DNA of 64,000 nucleotides, taken from the NCBI GenBank assembly GCA_943788865.1, contig CALSRX010000005.1:62001-126000 (forward strand). Reading direction: 5' to 3'. Of the stretch, positions 27,947 to 36,815 are shown piece after piece. The stretch's first letter is position 1; each line of letters starts with the position of its first letter. The DNA comes from an uncultured Polaribacter sp. GTDB taxonomy: Bacteria > Bacteroidota > Bacteroidia > Flavobacteriales > Flavobacteriaceae. Under the pieces are notes generated by a model. The model made no database searches, had not been told where the DNA came from, and saw only the letters and a program-made list of their open reading frames with translations. The position numbers and the translations under genes were made by a program.

Positions 27947-28849
27947 ATGAAATCAAAAATTGTACTTGTAATTGCCATCTTGTTTTTGACAATTCAAGTA
28001 AATTCTCAAACAACAGTAAAGAGCTTCAAAGAAGCTCAAGCTCTATCCATAGCAGATAATAAACCAATTTTTTTAAAGGTTAAATACTCTTCTCGATTTT
28101 TTAATAATGCGTTCACCTTTGATGGAGATTATAAGTTTATAAATAACCCTGAAGTTACAAAGATTTTGAAAAATTATGTGGTTTTAGAATTGTATGATAA
28201 CTCAACTGACCACAAGTATTTAAGGTACTTAAACAGGAGCGGAAAAAGTGGATTACGGGGAGGAAATGTGTTGGATCCTATAGCGAATTCGATTGGATAT
28301 GCATTTATTGGAGGGAATTCATCTAAAACAGATAAAACCGCACTGGATTCAGCGATAGAGGGTTTAATTAGAAACTCTTTTGATGTATCTCCATTAAAAG
28401 AAGAGTATAAAGCGATTATTAAAAACAACGATGTAAATTCAAAAATAAGTTTGATTGAAAAATATTTGAATAACATTTTGAATAATTCTCTTTTAGGGAA
28501 TGAAAAACAAAAAAAACACCCATCATCCATTTATGTTGTTGAGAGATATATTAAAGAATTAATCAAAGAAAATAAAAAGAACAATTCATTAAAAGAGAGC
28601 GACAAACAACGATTGGAACTTCTGGGTTTGTATAGAATGTTTTTTTATGAAAGATATAGTAGAGTTGCAAAAAAATTACAAAAAATGAACGTAAACTCTA
28701 TTAGTGAATCAAATAAAAGTCTGTTTTACTATTTAAGCTATGTATCTAATCTTAAAGCTAAAAAAGAAACTGTAGCCAAAGAATGGCTTGATAAATTAAA
28801 ACCACAAAAAGATTTTGACCACTATGAAGCATTAAGTAAAAAAGTGTAG
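27947..28849 (+). CDS. Secreted thioredoxin-like-fold protein without redox cysteines
   Basis: 300 residues with signal peptide (MKSKIVLVIAILFLTIQVNS). Residues 22-130 look like the DUF255/thioredoxin-like arrangement seen in thiol:disulfide relatives: SFKEAQALSIADNKPIFLKV, then NNPEVTKILKNYVVLELY, but the usual CxxC is replaced and no cysteine remains in the mature protein. The C-terminal half is helical and lysine-rich. No function is assigned. It converges with the serine hydrolase gene at 28850 with no spacing. Confidence 0.65.
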   Translation: MKSKIVLVIAILFLTIQVNSQTTVKSFKEAQALSIADNKPIFLKVKYSSRFFNNAFTFDGDYKFINNPEVTKILKNYVVLELYDNSTDHKYLRYLNRSGKSGLRGGNVLDPIANSIGYAFIGGNSSKTDKTALDSAIEGLIRNSFDVSPLKEEYKAIIKNNDVNSKISLIEKYLNNILNNSLLGNEKQKKHPSSIYVVERYIKELIKENKKNNSLKESDKQRLELLGLYRMFFYERYSRVAKKLQKMNVNSISESNKSLFYYLSYVSNLKAKKETVAKEWLDKLKPQKDFDHYEALSKKV

Positions 28850-29920
28850 TTACTCAATAAACACATCTTCCAGTTCACCAACTATTTTTCTAATATTTAC
28901 TCCAGATAAATTCGTTAAGATACAAATGACCATGTCTTTTTCTGGATACATTAATAAATATGCAGTAGCCCCCATTCCGCCGCCAGAATGACTGTAACGT
29001 AATACATTATTTTTTACGTTTGCAATACCAACTCCAATGCCGTATTTGGTGTTTTTTCTTGTAGAAGTTTGCTGTGGCTTTACCAATTCTGCAATGGCAG
29101 TTTTAGAAACCGTTTTAGGATTGATGATTTCATTTCCAAATAAAAGTAAATCTTCTGAAGTTGAAATAAATCCGCCGCCAGCAGCTTTAAATTCATTGCT
29201 AACAGGTGGTCCAATTTTAATTTGTCCATTTTCTTTTACATAAAACAAGGTTCTGTTTGGCATTTCTTTATCAGAGTAGCCTAACGAAGTGTTCTTCATT
29301 TGTAAAGGATAGAAAACAACTCTTTTCATGTACTCATTATAATCTTCACCAGCAGCATTTTGTACCACAACACTTAATAAATTCCAACCATAGGTACTGT
29401 ATTGATAATTTGTTCCCGGTTCAAATAACAAAGAGTCGTTTTTAAAAACATCCAAGCCTTCAACAATTGACATTTTTTTGTTTAATAAAAATTCATTGCC
29501 ATTATAATGTCTAATCCCCGCTATATGACCACCAACTTGTCTCACAGTAAAATCATATTTCTTTTTAGGAAAATCTGGGACATAAGTATATAAGCTTGCG
29601 TCAAAATCTAACTTATTATCATCTACCAATTTTGCCATTGCTAGTGCTGTTAAGGTTTTAGAAATACTAGCCACTCTAAATTGCGTAGAACTTGCATTTA
29701 CTACCTTTTTTGCATCAACATCAGAAAATCCGAATCCTTCAGACCAAATCATTTTTCCTTTTTGAGAAACAGAAATGGCCATTCCAGGGATTTGTTCTGA
29801 TTTTAAAAATTTCTCAGCAACTTCTTTGGCAGCATTAATTTTTTGTTGAGTTGCAGTATCTGTTGTGTTGCAAGAAATAAAGAATACATATGCAACAAGT
29901 AGTAAGATTGATTTTTTCAT
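28850..29920 (-). CDS. Serine hydrolase lipoprotein (class C fold), AmiE-like candidate
   Basis: 356 residues. Lipoprotein signal MKKSILLLVAYVFFISC; nucleophile Ser85-x-x-Lys88 in VASISKTL; second motif in YQYSTYGWN; third motif HSGGGMGA. One base separates it from namZ, which is transcribed just before it. In Bacillus subtilis the exo-muramidase NamZ works with the beta-lactamase-fold amidase AmiE, so this neighbour may trim peptides from N-acetylmuramic acid fragments. That is inference from gene order; by sequence alone it is just a serine hydrolase. Confidence 0.87.
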   Translation of the reverse strand: MKKSILLLVAYVFFISCNTTDTATQQKINAAKEVAEKFLKSEQIPGMAISVSQKGKMIWSEGFGFSDVDAKKVVNASSTQFRVASISKTLTALAMAKLVDDNKLDFDASLYTYVPDFPKKKYDFTVRQVGGHIAGIRHYNGNEFLLNKKMSIVEGLDVFKNDSLLFEPGTNYQYSTYGWNLLSVVVQNAAGEDYNEYMKRVVFYPLQMKNTSLGYSDKEMPNRTLFYVKENGQIKIGPPVSNEFKAAGGGFISTSEDLLLFGNEIINPKTVSKTAIAELVKPQQTSTRKNTKYGIGVGIANVKNNVLRYSHSGGGMGATAYLLMYPEKDMVICILTNLSGVNIRKIVGELEDVFIE

Positions 29921-29921
29921 G

Positions 29922-31115
29922 TTAGTTGTAAATTAGGTAATTAGCTCTTATTTTTTTAAAATCTGACAATCCTTTTTGCCAAGATTCTGTAATTTTTTTA
30001 GCAGAGAAGCCTTGTTCAATTTGTTGTTGCAGTTTTGTGTTTCCTGCATGAATTGTAAAAGTTTTTCCAAAGAATTTTTCTGTTTTAGGAGTTTTTTGAT
30101 ACGCATCAATCAACCATTCTAAATTTATAGCATTCAGTTTTTTAGAAGTACTTAAATCAACGCCATAACAAAGTTTGTCTTTTTCCTTTGGATATTTAGA
30201 ACCAAAATTGGGTTTTGGAGTATAACTAAAACTACTCTTTGGGAAAAATGAGGCTCCGTATCTTTGAAATTGAAATTCCGTTCCTCTTCCTGCATTAATA
30301 ATAGTCCCTTCAAAAAAACCTAAACTAGGATACAAGTTTATAGATTTGTCATTTGGCAAGTTAGGTGAAGGCCTTATCGCTAAAGTATATTCAGAATTAT
30401 GCGTGTAATTTTTCAACGGAATAACCGTTAAATCGCATTGAATGCCATTTTTCAACCATTTTTCTCCGTTAATCATTTGTCCATATTCTCCAATGGTCAT
30501 TCCATACACAACAGGCACAGGATGCATACCAACAAAACTTTTGTGCTCCATTTCTAAAATAGGCCCATCGACATAGTGCCCATTCGGATTGGGTCTGTCA
30601 AAAATCAATACAGGAATTCCATTTTCAGCAGCAGCTTCCATCACATAATGCAGCGAAGAAATGTAGGTGTAAAAACGTGCGCCAACATCTTGAATATCAA
30701 AAACAATAACATCAATTCCTTTTAATTGTTCTTTAGAAGGTTTTTTGTTTTTTCCATATAAAGATAAAACAGGCAAACCTGTTTTGGTGTCAAATCCGTC
30801 TTTTACAAGCTCACCAGCATCTGCGTTTCCTCTAAATCCGTGTTCTGGAGCAAAAACTTTTTTTACTTTTATCCCAAGGGATAGTAAAGAATCTACTAAA
30901 TGTCTTGTTTCTTGTTTCTTATTTCTTGTGTCTATTACGGATGTTTGATTGGCCACAACCGCAATATTTTTTCCTTTTAATAAGTTTACATAAAGCTCTG
31001 TTTGTTCAGCAGCAACTTTTATCTCCGAAGATTTTTGTGCGCAAGAAGTAGAGCTAAAACAAATGCATAAGAATAAGATTAAATATGTACTTTTGAAACG
31101 AACTAATGGAATCAT
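29922..31115 (-). CDS. namZ: NamZ-type exo-beta-N-acetylmuramidase (DUF1343, GH171)
   Basis: 397 residues, lipoprotein signal ending at SSTSC. DUF1343 text throughout: GKNIAVVANQTSVIDT, FAPEHGFRGNADAGE, VFDIQDVGARFYTYISSLHY, VLIFDRPNPNGHYVDGPILE, then SPNLPNDKSINLYPSLGFFE and GRGTEFQFQRYGA. The family removes terminal N-acetylmuramic acid from peptidoglycan chains. Together with the serine hydrolase behind it, it suggests wall-fragment turnover in the periplasm or outside. Divergent from the permease gene, whose TTG start is only four bases away. Confidence 0.9.
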   Translation of the reverse strand: MIPLVRFKSTYLILFLCICFSSTSCAQKSSEIKVAAEQTELYVNLLKGKNIAVVANQTSVIDTRNKKQETRHLVDSLLSLGIKVKKVFAPEHGFRGNADAGELVKDGFDTKTGLPVLSLYGKNKKPSKEQLKGIDVIVFDIQDVGARFYTYISSLHYVMEAAAENGIPVLIFDRPNPNGHYVDGPILEMEHKSFVGMHPVPVVYGMTIGEYGQMINGEKWLKNGIQCDLTVIPLKNYTHNSEYTLAIRPSPNLPNDKSINLYPSLGFFEGTIINAGRGTEFQFQRYGASFFPKSSFSYTPKPNFGSKYPKEKDKLCYGVDLSTSKKLNAINLEWLIDAYQKTPKTEKFFGKTFTIHAGNTKLQQQIEQGFSAKKITESWQKGLSDFKKIRANYLIYN

Positions 31116-31119
31116 AAAA

Positions 31120-32353
31120 TTGAATTACGAGTTATTTATAGCTAAACGTATTATTGCTGGTAAAGAGTATAAAAATAGCATTTCATCTCCAATAATAAAA
31201 ATTGCCATCACTGCAATTGCATTAGGCATTATTATTATGATGATTTCTATTGCGACTGGAAGCGGAATGCAGCATAAAATTAGAGATAAAATCTCTGGTT
31301 TTAAAGGGCATATTCAAATTACAAATTATGATGATAACAACTCAGAAGTTTCTATAATTCCTATTGATAAGAATCAAGATTTTTATCCAGAATTCAACAA
31401 TATTAAAGGAATAAAAAAAGTACAGATTTTTGCCAATAAGGCAGGATTGATACGAACTGCAACAGATTTTGAAGGCGTTGTTTTTAAAGGTGTTTCTACA
31501 GATTATGATTGGTCTTTTTTTTCTGAGTATTTAGTAGAAGGGAAGTTGCCTGATTTCAATCAGCAAAGAAATAGAGATGTCTTACTGTCTAAAACCTTGG
31601 CGAATAGATTGCATTTAAAATTGCAGGATACTATTAATGTGTTTTTCTTGAAATCGACTAAAAATAAATTACCAAGTAGATATAAATTAGTGATTGTTGG
31701 AATTTATGACACAGGTTTTAATCAGTTTGATAAAAACATGATGATCGGAGATATCCGAGAAATTCAAAGTCTAAATAAATGGAACGAAAATCAAATTGGA
31801 GGTTTTGAGGTATTGTTAGATGATTTTGATGATATCAAACAAAAAGGAGATGAAGTTTATGCTTCTATAGGTTCTACCTTAAACAGCAACAACATTGTAG
31901 ATAATTACCAATTTATTTTGAATGGATAGAACTGTTTGACAATAACGTTTGGTTTATCATCGGAATTATGATTTTAGTTGCTAGCATTAATATGATAACT
32001 GCATTATTGGTTTTGATTTTAGAACGTGTGCAAATGGTCGGAATTTTAAAAGCCCTAGGAAGTAACAATTGGAGTGTTCGAAAAATCTTTTTATACAACG
32101 CCAGTTATTTGATTTTAAAAGGATTGTTTTGGGGAATTTAATAGGGATTACAGTGTTAATTTTACAGCAGCAATTTGGATTTATCACATTAGATCCTTCA
32201 ACATATTATGTGTCAACTGTCCCAATTGATATTAATGTCTTTGCAATTTTAGCATTGAATGTTGGTACATTAATTTTGTGTTTTGTCATGTTAATTATTC
32301 CTTCTTATATTATCACAAAAATAAATCCTTCTAAATCGATTCAATTCGCTTAA
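31120..32353 (+). pseudogene. FtsX/LolE-like ABC transporter permease, frameshifted as read
   Basis: About 411 residues after repair. Probable TTG start at 31120 (LNYELFIAKRIIAGKEYKNS), typical of flavobacterial LolC/E-type permeases. One N-terminal membrane helix (IKIAITAIALGIIIMMISIA), a large periplasmic domain, and three C-terminal helices (WFIIGIMILVASINMITALL; ILALNVGTLILCFVMLIIPS). Two single-base losses break it: near 31919 (TTGAATGG for TTGGAATGG) and near 32137 (GGGAATTTA for GGGAAATTTA). The span of 1,234 bases is two short of 412 codons, which agrees. Such permeases move lipoproteins or other lipids with an ATPase coded elsewhere. Confidence 0.8.
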
Positions 32354-32429
32354 AAGACTTCCTTTTAAAAAAGGAATCTAATATTGTATCTCTTAAATAT
32401 TTTGTTTCTTTGCACTATAATTTAAGCAA

Positions 32430-33788
32430 ATGAACTACGCAAAAAACATATTAGAAACAATTGGTAATACACCATTAGTACAATTAAATTCGGTAACAAA
32501 AGAAGTAGATGCTTTGGTGTTAGCTAAAGTAGAAACCTTTAATCCAGGGAATTCTGTAAAAGACAGAATGGCTTTAAAAATGGTTGAAGATGCAGAAGCA
32601 GATGGTAGATTAAAACCTGGAGGAACAATTATTGAAGGGACTTCTGGAAATACAGGTATGGGATTGGCATTGGCTGCAATTATAAAAGGATACAAATGTA
32701 TTTTTGTGATTTCTGATAAACAATCAAAAGAAAAGATGGATATTTTACGTGCAGTTGGTGCAGAAGTAGTGGTGTGCCCAACCAACGTAGAGCCAGATGA
32801 TCCACGTTCTTATTATTCGGTTTCTAAACGACTAGGAGAAGAAACACCAAATTCTTGGTATGTCAATCAATATGACAATCCAAGTAATGCAATAGCACAT
32901 TACGAGCAAACTGGTCCAGAAATTTGGGAACAAACGGATGGAAAAATTACACACTTTGTAGTTGGTGTAGGAACTGGAGGTACCATTTCTGGAATCGGAA
33001 AATACTTAAAAGAACAAAATCCTGATATCAAAATTTGGGGAGTAGACACTTATGGTTCTGTGTTTAAAAAATACCATGAAACAGGTATTTTTGATGAAAA
33101 TGAAATTTACCCATACATCACAGAGGGTATTGGAGAAGATATTTTGCCGAAGAATGTTGATTTTTCAATTATTGATGGATTTACAAAAGTAACCGATAAA
33201 GATGCCGCTGTTTATACACGTAAAATTGCCAAAGAAGAAGGAATTTTTGTTGGGAATTCTGCAGGTTCTGCAATAAAAGGATTGTTGCAACTAAAAGAGC
33301 ACTTTACAAAAGATGATGTTATCGTGGTATTGTTCCATGATCATGGAAGTAGATATGTAGGTAAAATGTTTAATGATGAATGGATGCGTGAACGTGGTTT
33401 TTTAGAAGAAAAAATTACCACTGCTGCCGATTTAATTAGAAACCATGCAGACAAACCATTGGTTTCTGTAAAAACAGAAGAATTGGTTTCGCATGCGATT
33501 GAAAGAATGAAAGAATTTAAAATTTCTCAAATTCCTGTTGAAGATGTAAACGGATTTGTAGGTTCTTTAGATGAAACGGATTTGTTAAGAAGTTATTTGC
33601 AGGACACTAATATTGCTGATAAGCCAATAAAAGAAGTTATGGGAGCTAAATACCCTGTGGTAAAAATGACTGCTTCAATTGTTGAAGTTTCTAAATTGAT
33701 TACAAGAGAAAATCAAGCTGTATTGGTAGATTTAGAAAACGGCAATTATAATATTATTACCAAGCACGATATTATTAATGCTATTTAA
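32430..33788 (+). CDS. Cystathionine beta-synthase (PLP enzyme with two CBS domains)
   Basis: 452 residues. PLP-binding Lys in NPGNSVKDRMALKMVEDAEA, phosphate loop in GTSGNTGMGLALAA and GVGTGGTISGIGKYLKE, and the cystathionine beta-synthase-like FHDHGSRYVGKMFNDEWMRE. Residues 330-452 form a tandem CBS pair (EELVSHAIERMKEFKISQIP; VSKLITRENQAVLVDLENGN). It condenses serine with homocysteine, or acts as a cysteine synthase; the CBS tail favours the former. A box-like TTTCTTTGC precedes it by some 25 bases and a terminator follows. Confidence 0.9.
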   Translation: MNYAKNILETIGNTPLVQLNSVTKEVDALVLAKVETFNPGNSVKDRMALKMVEDAEADGRLKPGGTIIEGTSGNTGMGLALAAIIKGYKCIFVISDKQSKEKMDILRAVGAEVVVCPTNVEPDDPRSYYSVSKRLGEETPNSWYVNQYDNPSNAIAHYEQTGPEIWEQTDGKITHFVVGVGTGGTISGIGKYLKEQNPDIKIWGVDTYGSVFKKYHETGIFDENEIYPYITEGIGEDILPKNVDFSIIDGFTKVTDKDAAVYTRKIAKEEGIFVGNSAGSAIKGLLQLKEHFTKDDVIVVLFHDHGSRYVGKMFNDEWMRERGFLEEKITTAADLIRNHADKPLVSVKTEELVSHAIERMKEFKISQIPVEDVNGFVGSLDETDLLRSYLQDTNIADKPIKEVMGAKYPVVKMTASIVEVSKLITRENQAVLVDLENGNYNIITKHDIINAI

Positions 33789-33807
33789 TATAAAAAGTAT
33801 TTAAATA

Positions 33808-33840
33808 AAAAAACCACTTCAAAAGAAGTGGTTTTTTTTT
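33808..33840 (+). terminator. Terminator after cystathionine beta-synthase
   Basis: AAACCACTTC / GAAGTGGTTT with a four-base loop and ten T residues. Confidence 0.85.
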
Positions 33841-34069
33841 GCTTAACTAATTCAAATAACTTACACAATGAAAACAAGTCTCTCACCTTTGTTTTCATTT
33901 TTTATTTTACAAATCTTATGCCAAAAATCAATTTTCCTTCAGGAAAAAGTTAAATAAATGTGATTTTTACATTTAATTAACATTTGAATCAAAATCATTG
34001 ATGAATAGTTAAATATTTAGGAATAATCACTGAGGATATTTTAATACGAGTAGTCATTTAGTATGAAAA

Positions 34070-34108
34070 TAAAAAAGCTCACAAACTGTGTTTGAGAGCT
34101 TTTGATAA
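34070..34108 (-). terminator. Terminator after lipA
   Basis: Minus strand AAAGCTCTCAAAC / GTTTGTGAGCTTT with a short ACA loop, one mismatch, then TTTT. It lies 15 bases beyond the lipA stop. Confidence 0.75.
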
Positions 34109-34122
34109 AATTGTATTAAAAA

Positions 34123-34992
34123 TTAGCTTGCGTGCTTATGTGCTTTGTAAGAAGAGCGAACTAAAGCGCCGCTTTCTACATACATAAAGCCCATTTCTAT
34201 GCCTAGGGTTTCGTATTTTTTAAATTGTTCTGGAGTAATGAATTCTTTAACAGGTAAATGTTTTTTACTTGGTTGTAAGTATTGACCAATAGTAATTACA
34301 TCTAAACCAACATTGCGCAAATCTTTCATAGTTTGAATTACTTCTTCTTCTGTTTCACCTAATCCAAGCATGATTCCAGATTTAGTGCGCATGCCATTTT
34401 CTTTTAGGTATTTTAAAACCCCCAAACTTCTATCGTATTTAGCTTGAATTCGAACTTCTCTCGTTAATCTACGAACGGTTTCCATATTATGAGAAACCAC
34501 TTCTGGAGCTACTTTAATAATTCGATCTATTAATTTTTCGTTTCCTTGAAAATCAGGAATTAAAGTTTCTAATGTTGTAGTCGGATTTGCTCTACGAACC
34601 GCATTTACGGTTTCTGCCCAAATGATAGAACCACCATCTTTTAAATCATCTCTATCTACAGAAGTTAACACCGCGTGTTTTATGCCCATTAGTTTAATAG
34701 AGCGCGCTACTTTTTCTGGCTCGTCCCACTCAACTGTTTCTGGTCTTCCTGTTTTTACACCACAAAATCCACATGAACGTGTACAAATATTTCCAAGAAT
34801 CATAAAGGTAGCAGTTCCTTCACCCCAACATTCTCCCATATTAGGACAACTTCCACTGGTGCAAATGGTGTTTAATTTATATTTATCAACCAAACCTCTT
34901 AGCTCTGTGTATTTTTTACCAACAGGTAATTTTACACGCAACCATTTTGGTTTTTTTACTTTTTCTGGTGTAGATATAATTTGTTCTGACAT
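34123..34992 (-). CDS. lipA: LipA, lipoyl synthase
   Basis: 289 residues, radical-SAM enzyme that inserts two sulfurs into octanoyl groups on the dehydrogenase and glycine-cleavage proteins. It has the three-cysteine auxiliary cluster motif [20 protein letters not shown] with LipA-specific spacing, and the radical-SAM motif CTRSCGFC; the C-terminus ends with [11 protein letters not shown], where the Arg-Ser-Ser-Tyr is conserved. A TAACTTTG box is upstream. Works upstream of Lpd (22918) in the lipoate pathway. Confidence 0.96.
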   Translation of the reverse strand: MSEQIISTPEKVKKPKWLRVKLPVGKKYTELRGLVDKYKLNTICTSGSCPNMGECWGEGTATFMILGNICTRSCGFCGVKTGRPETVEWDEPEKVARSIKLMGIKHAVLTSVDRDDLKDGGSIIWAETVNAVRRANPTTTLETLIPDFQGNEKLIDRIIKVAPEVVSHNMETVRRLTREVRIQAKYDRSLGVLKYLKENGMRTKSGIMLGLGETEEEVIQTMKDLRNVGLDVITIGQYLQPSKKHLPVKEFITPEQFKKYETLGIEMGFMYVESGALVRSSYKAHKHAS

Positions 34993-35009
34993 TCTAAATA
35001 ATTGAGTTG

Positions 35010-35017
35010 CAAAGTTA
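35010..35017 (-). promoter_or_regulatory. -7 box for lipA
   Basis: Minus strand TAACTTTG followed by C, 18 bases before the lipA ATG and right after the Nramp-like gene stop. It gives lipA its own promoter. Confidence 0.55.
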
Positions 35018-35029
35018 CAAAGAAAAGGA

Positions 35030-36250
35030 TTATAAATTCATTAAAAACCAAATACTAAATCCAATTAGAAATATGATTCCAAGCCAGCTTATAATTTTTA
35101 AATAGGTATTTGGGCGGTGTTCTTTCGGAGTGTGTTTTCCAGTAATTAAAATATAATTAAGAATGGCATAAAAGGGTGCTGTTAAAAAGGATAATACAGT
35201 TGCTATTTTGACTAACAAGCCCATATTGCTTAAGAAGAAATGCAGTATGATAAATGTACCAAAAGCTAAAAACAAAATCCAAAACCAATAGTTAAATTTT
35301 GTTTTTTTATTAAAAAGGATTTCGGTTGTTTTTGCCATGGCTCTAGGTGATGCATCTAAGGTTGTGATTGTGGTGCTAAACATGGTTGTAAAAGCAGCAA
35401 TAGCAATAAAAATATAGAAAAAACTTCCAAGGTTTTTGGTATATAAGTTGATTAATTGCGATGCAAAAACACCACCGTTATTTGAGAATGTTTCTCCAGA
35501 ATTATACATCACCAAAGCACCTAAAACAACAAAACAAACACCTAAAAACAAGGCTCCTAAATATCCAATATTAAAGTCGAAAATTGCTTGATTGGGTTTT
35601 GTTTTTAAATGTATGCTTTTGTCTTTTTCTAAGGTCCATAAAGAATGCCAAACAGAAATATCTAAAGGGGCTGGCATCCACCCTAAAAAAGCAATCAAGA
35701 AGGTGATTTCTATCGTTCCGCTTGGCAATATTTGAGTAAAATTAAATGACTCTTTGGTATCAAATAGGGCAACAGAAACAGCAATGACGGTACTAATAGT
35801 TAATAAAATAATGATGTATTTCATCAAGTTGTCTAACAACTTGTATTTACCAATAACTAATATAATAACACTAACACCTATAATGGTTACAGACCATAAA
35901 ACCAAATCGTTTGTAATTCCAAATAACTGAGAAGCTATTCCAGCTGTAACGATGGTAACAGCAGCTTGAATGGTAAACATGGTTGCAAAATTGATGATAT
36001 AATAAGCGATTAAGACTGGTTTTCCTAGTTTTTTGTATCCATCTAATAAGGATTCACCCGTTGCAGAAGCGTAACGGGGCCCGAACTGAAAAAAAGGATA
36101 TTTAAAGATGTGCACTAACAATAACGCCCATAACAAACCAAATCCAAATTCTGCACCAGCTTTGGTAGATTGCACCAAATGTGAAACTCCTATGGCGGCT
36201 CCTGCAAATAATAAACCAGGCCCGAGTGAGTTTAGGAATGATTTTTTCAT
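35030..36250 (-). CDS. Nramp-superfamily transporter with non-canonical binding motifs
   Basis: 406 residues, about eleven membrane helices. The LeuT-fold Nramp family is recognised from [20 protein letters not shown] in helix 1 and [20 protein letters not shown] in helix 6, with [14 protein letters not shown] later. In metal-transporting Nramp proteins helix 1 carries Asp-Pro-Gly-Asn and helix 6 an Ala-x-x-Met-Pro-His; here the first is replaced by Ala-Ile-Gly-Val-Ser-His and the second by Gly-Trp-Met-Pro-Ala-Pro. Substrate is therefore doubtful. One base separates it from the sigma-factor gene, so the two are cotranscribed. Confidence 0.85.
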   Translation of the reverse strand: MKKSFLNSLGPGLLFAGAAIGVSHLVQSTKAGAEFGFGLLWALLLVHIFKYPFFQFGPRYASATGESLLDGYKKLGKPVLIAYYIINFATMFTIQAAVTIVTAGIASQLFGITNDLVLWSVTIIGVSVIILVIGKYKLLDNLMKYIIILLTISTVIAVSVALFDTKESFNFTQILPSGTIEITFLIAFLGWMPAPLDISVWHSLWTLEKDKSIHLKTKPNQAIFDFNIGYLGALFLGVCFVVLGALVMYNSGETFSNNGGVFASQLINLYTKNLGSFFYIFIAIAAFTTMFSTTITTLDASPRAMAKTTEILFNKKTKFNYWFWILFLAFGTFIILHFFLSNMGLLVKIATVLSFLTAPFYAILNYILITGKHTPKEHRPNTYLKIISWLGIIFLIGFSIWFLMNL

Positions 36251-36251
36251 A

Positions 36252-36815
36252 TTACGATTTATTGATAATCTCTGCTAACAGTTTTTTGGCGCGTAATAAT
36301 TTTACTTTTACGTTATTCATTGGTTCACCAATTTGTTCAGAAATTTCTTTATAACTTAATTCTTGAAAATATCGCAGGTTTATCACTTCTTGATATTTAG
36401 GTTTTAATTGCTTGATGTCTTTTAGCAATTTGGCCAAATTCTGCTCTGTAATGATCTTGTCTTCTGGCGAAGGATTGTCATCTGCGATTTCATAAACTTC
36501 CGCATTTTTTACTTTATAAGACTCTGCTAATATGGATGATTTCTTTTTCCGTAAGGTATCTATATGGATGTTTTTAGAAATGGTAATTATCCACGTTTTA
36601 AAAGTATATGTCTCATCAAAAGTATCAATTTTATCAAAAGCTTTAGAAAAAGTTTGAATAGTGATATCTTCTGCATCATTTTCGTTTTGATGCCTTTTTA
36701 ATTGAAAATTATGAACACTATTCCAAAAATTATCTAATAAGATATTAAAAGCAAGTTGATTGCCTTTTTTGGCTTTTTGTATAATTTGTAGTAATTCGTC
36801 GCCTTTTATTTCCAA
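36252..36815 (-). CDS. ECF-type RNA polymerase sigma factor
   Basis: 187 residues. Region 2: NAEDITIQ-like DAEDITIQTFSKAFDKI, then FKTWIITISKNIHIDTLRKK for -10 recognition. Region 4: PKYQEVINLRYFQELSYKEI then SEQIGEPMNNVKVKLLRAKK. No anti-sigma gene is adjacent, which is unusual for group 4 sigma factors; instead it is fused by overlap between a glycosyltransferase (10 bases overlap) and the Nramp-like gene. Its targets are not known; the shared element before 38327 and 57246 would be one thing to test. Confidence 0.9.
   Translation of the reverse strand: MEIKGDELLQIIQKAKKGNQLAFNILLDNFWNSVHNFQLKRHQNENDAEDITIQTFSKAFDKIDTFDETYTFKTWIITISKNIHIDTLRKKKSSILAESYKVKNAEVYEIADDNPSPEDKIITEQNLAKLLKDIKQLKPKYQEVINLRYFQELSYKEISEQIGEPMNNVKVKLLRAKKLLAEIINKS

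Larger units (their letters stand above)
33789..34122. other. Gene-free stretch of 334 bases
   Basis: Holds the cystathionine synthase terminator (33808), an inverted repeat AATGAAAACAAG / CTTTGTTTTCATT at 33867-33899 and the lipA terminator (34070). A 29-codon frame with a signal-like start (MKTSLSPLFSFFILQILCQ) begins at 33868 but overlaps the hairpin and lacks support. Nothing else is seen. Confidence 0.6.

Noticed and set aside
33868..33957. 29-codon frame with signal-like start
   Set aside because: Overlaps a hairpin, has no homology that I can recognise and no promoter.
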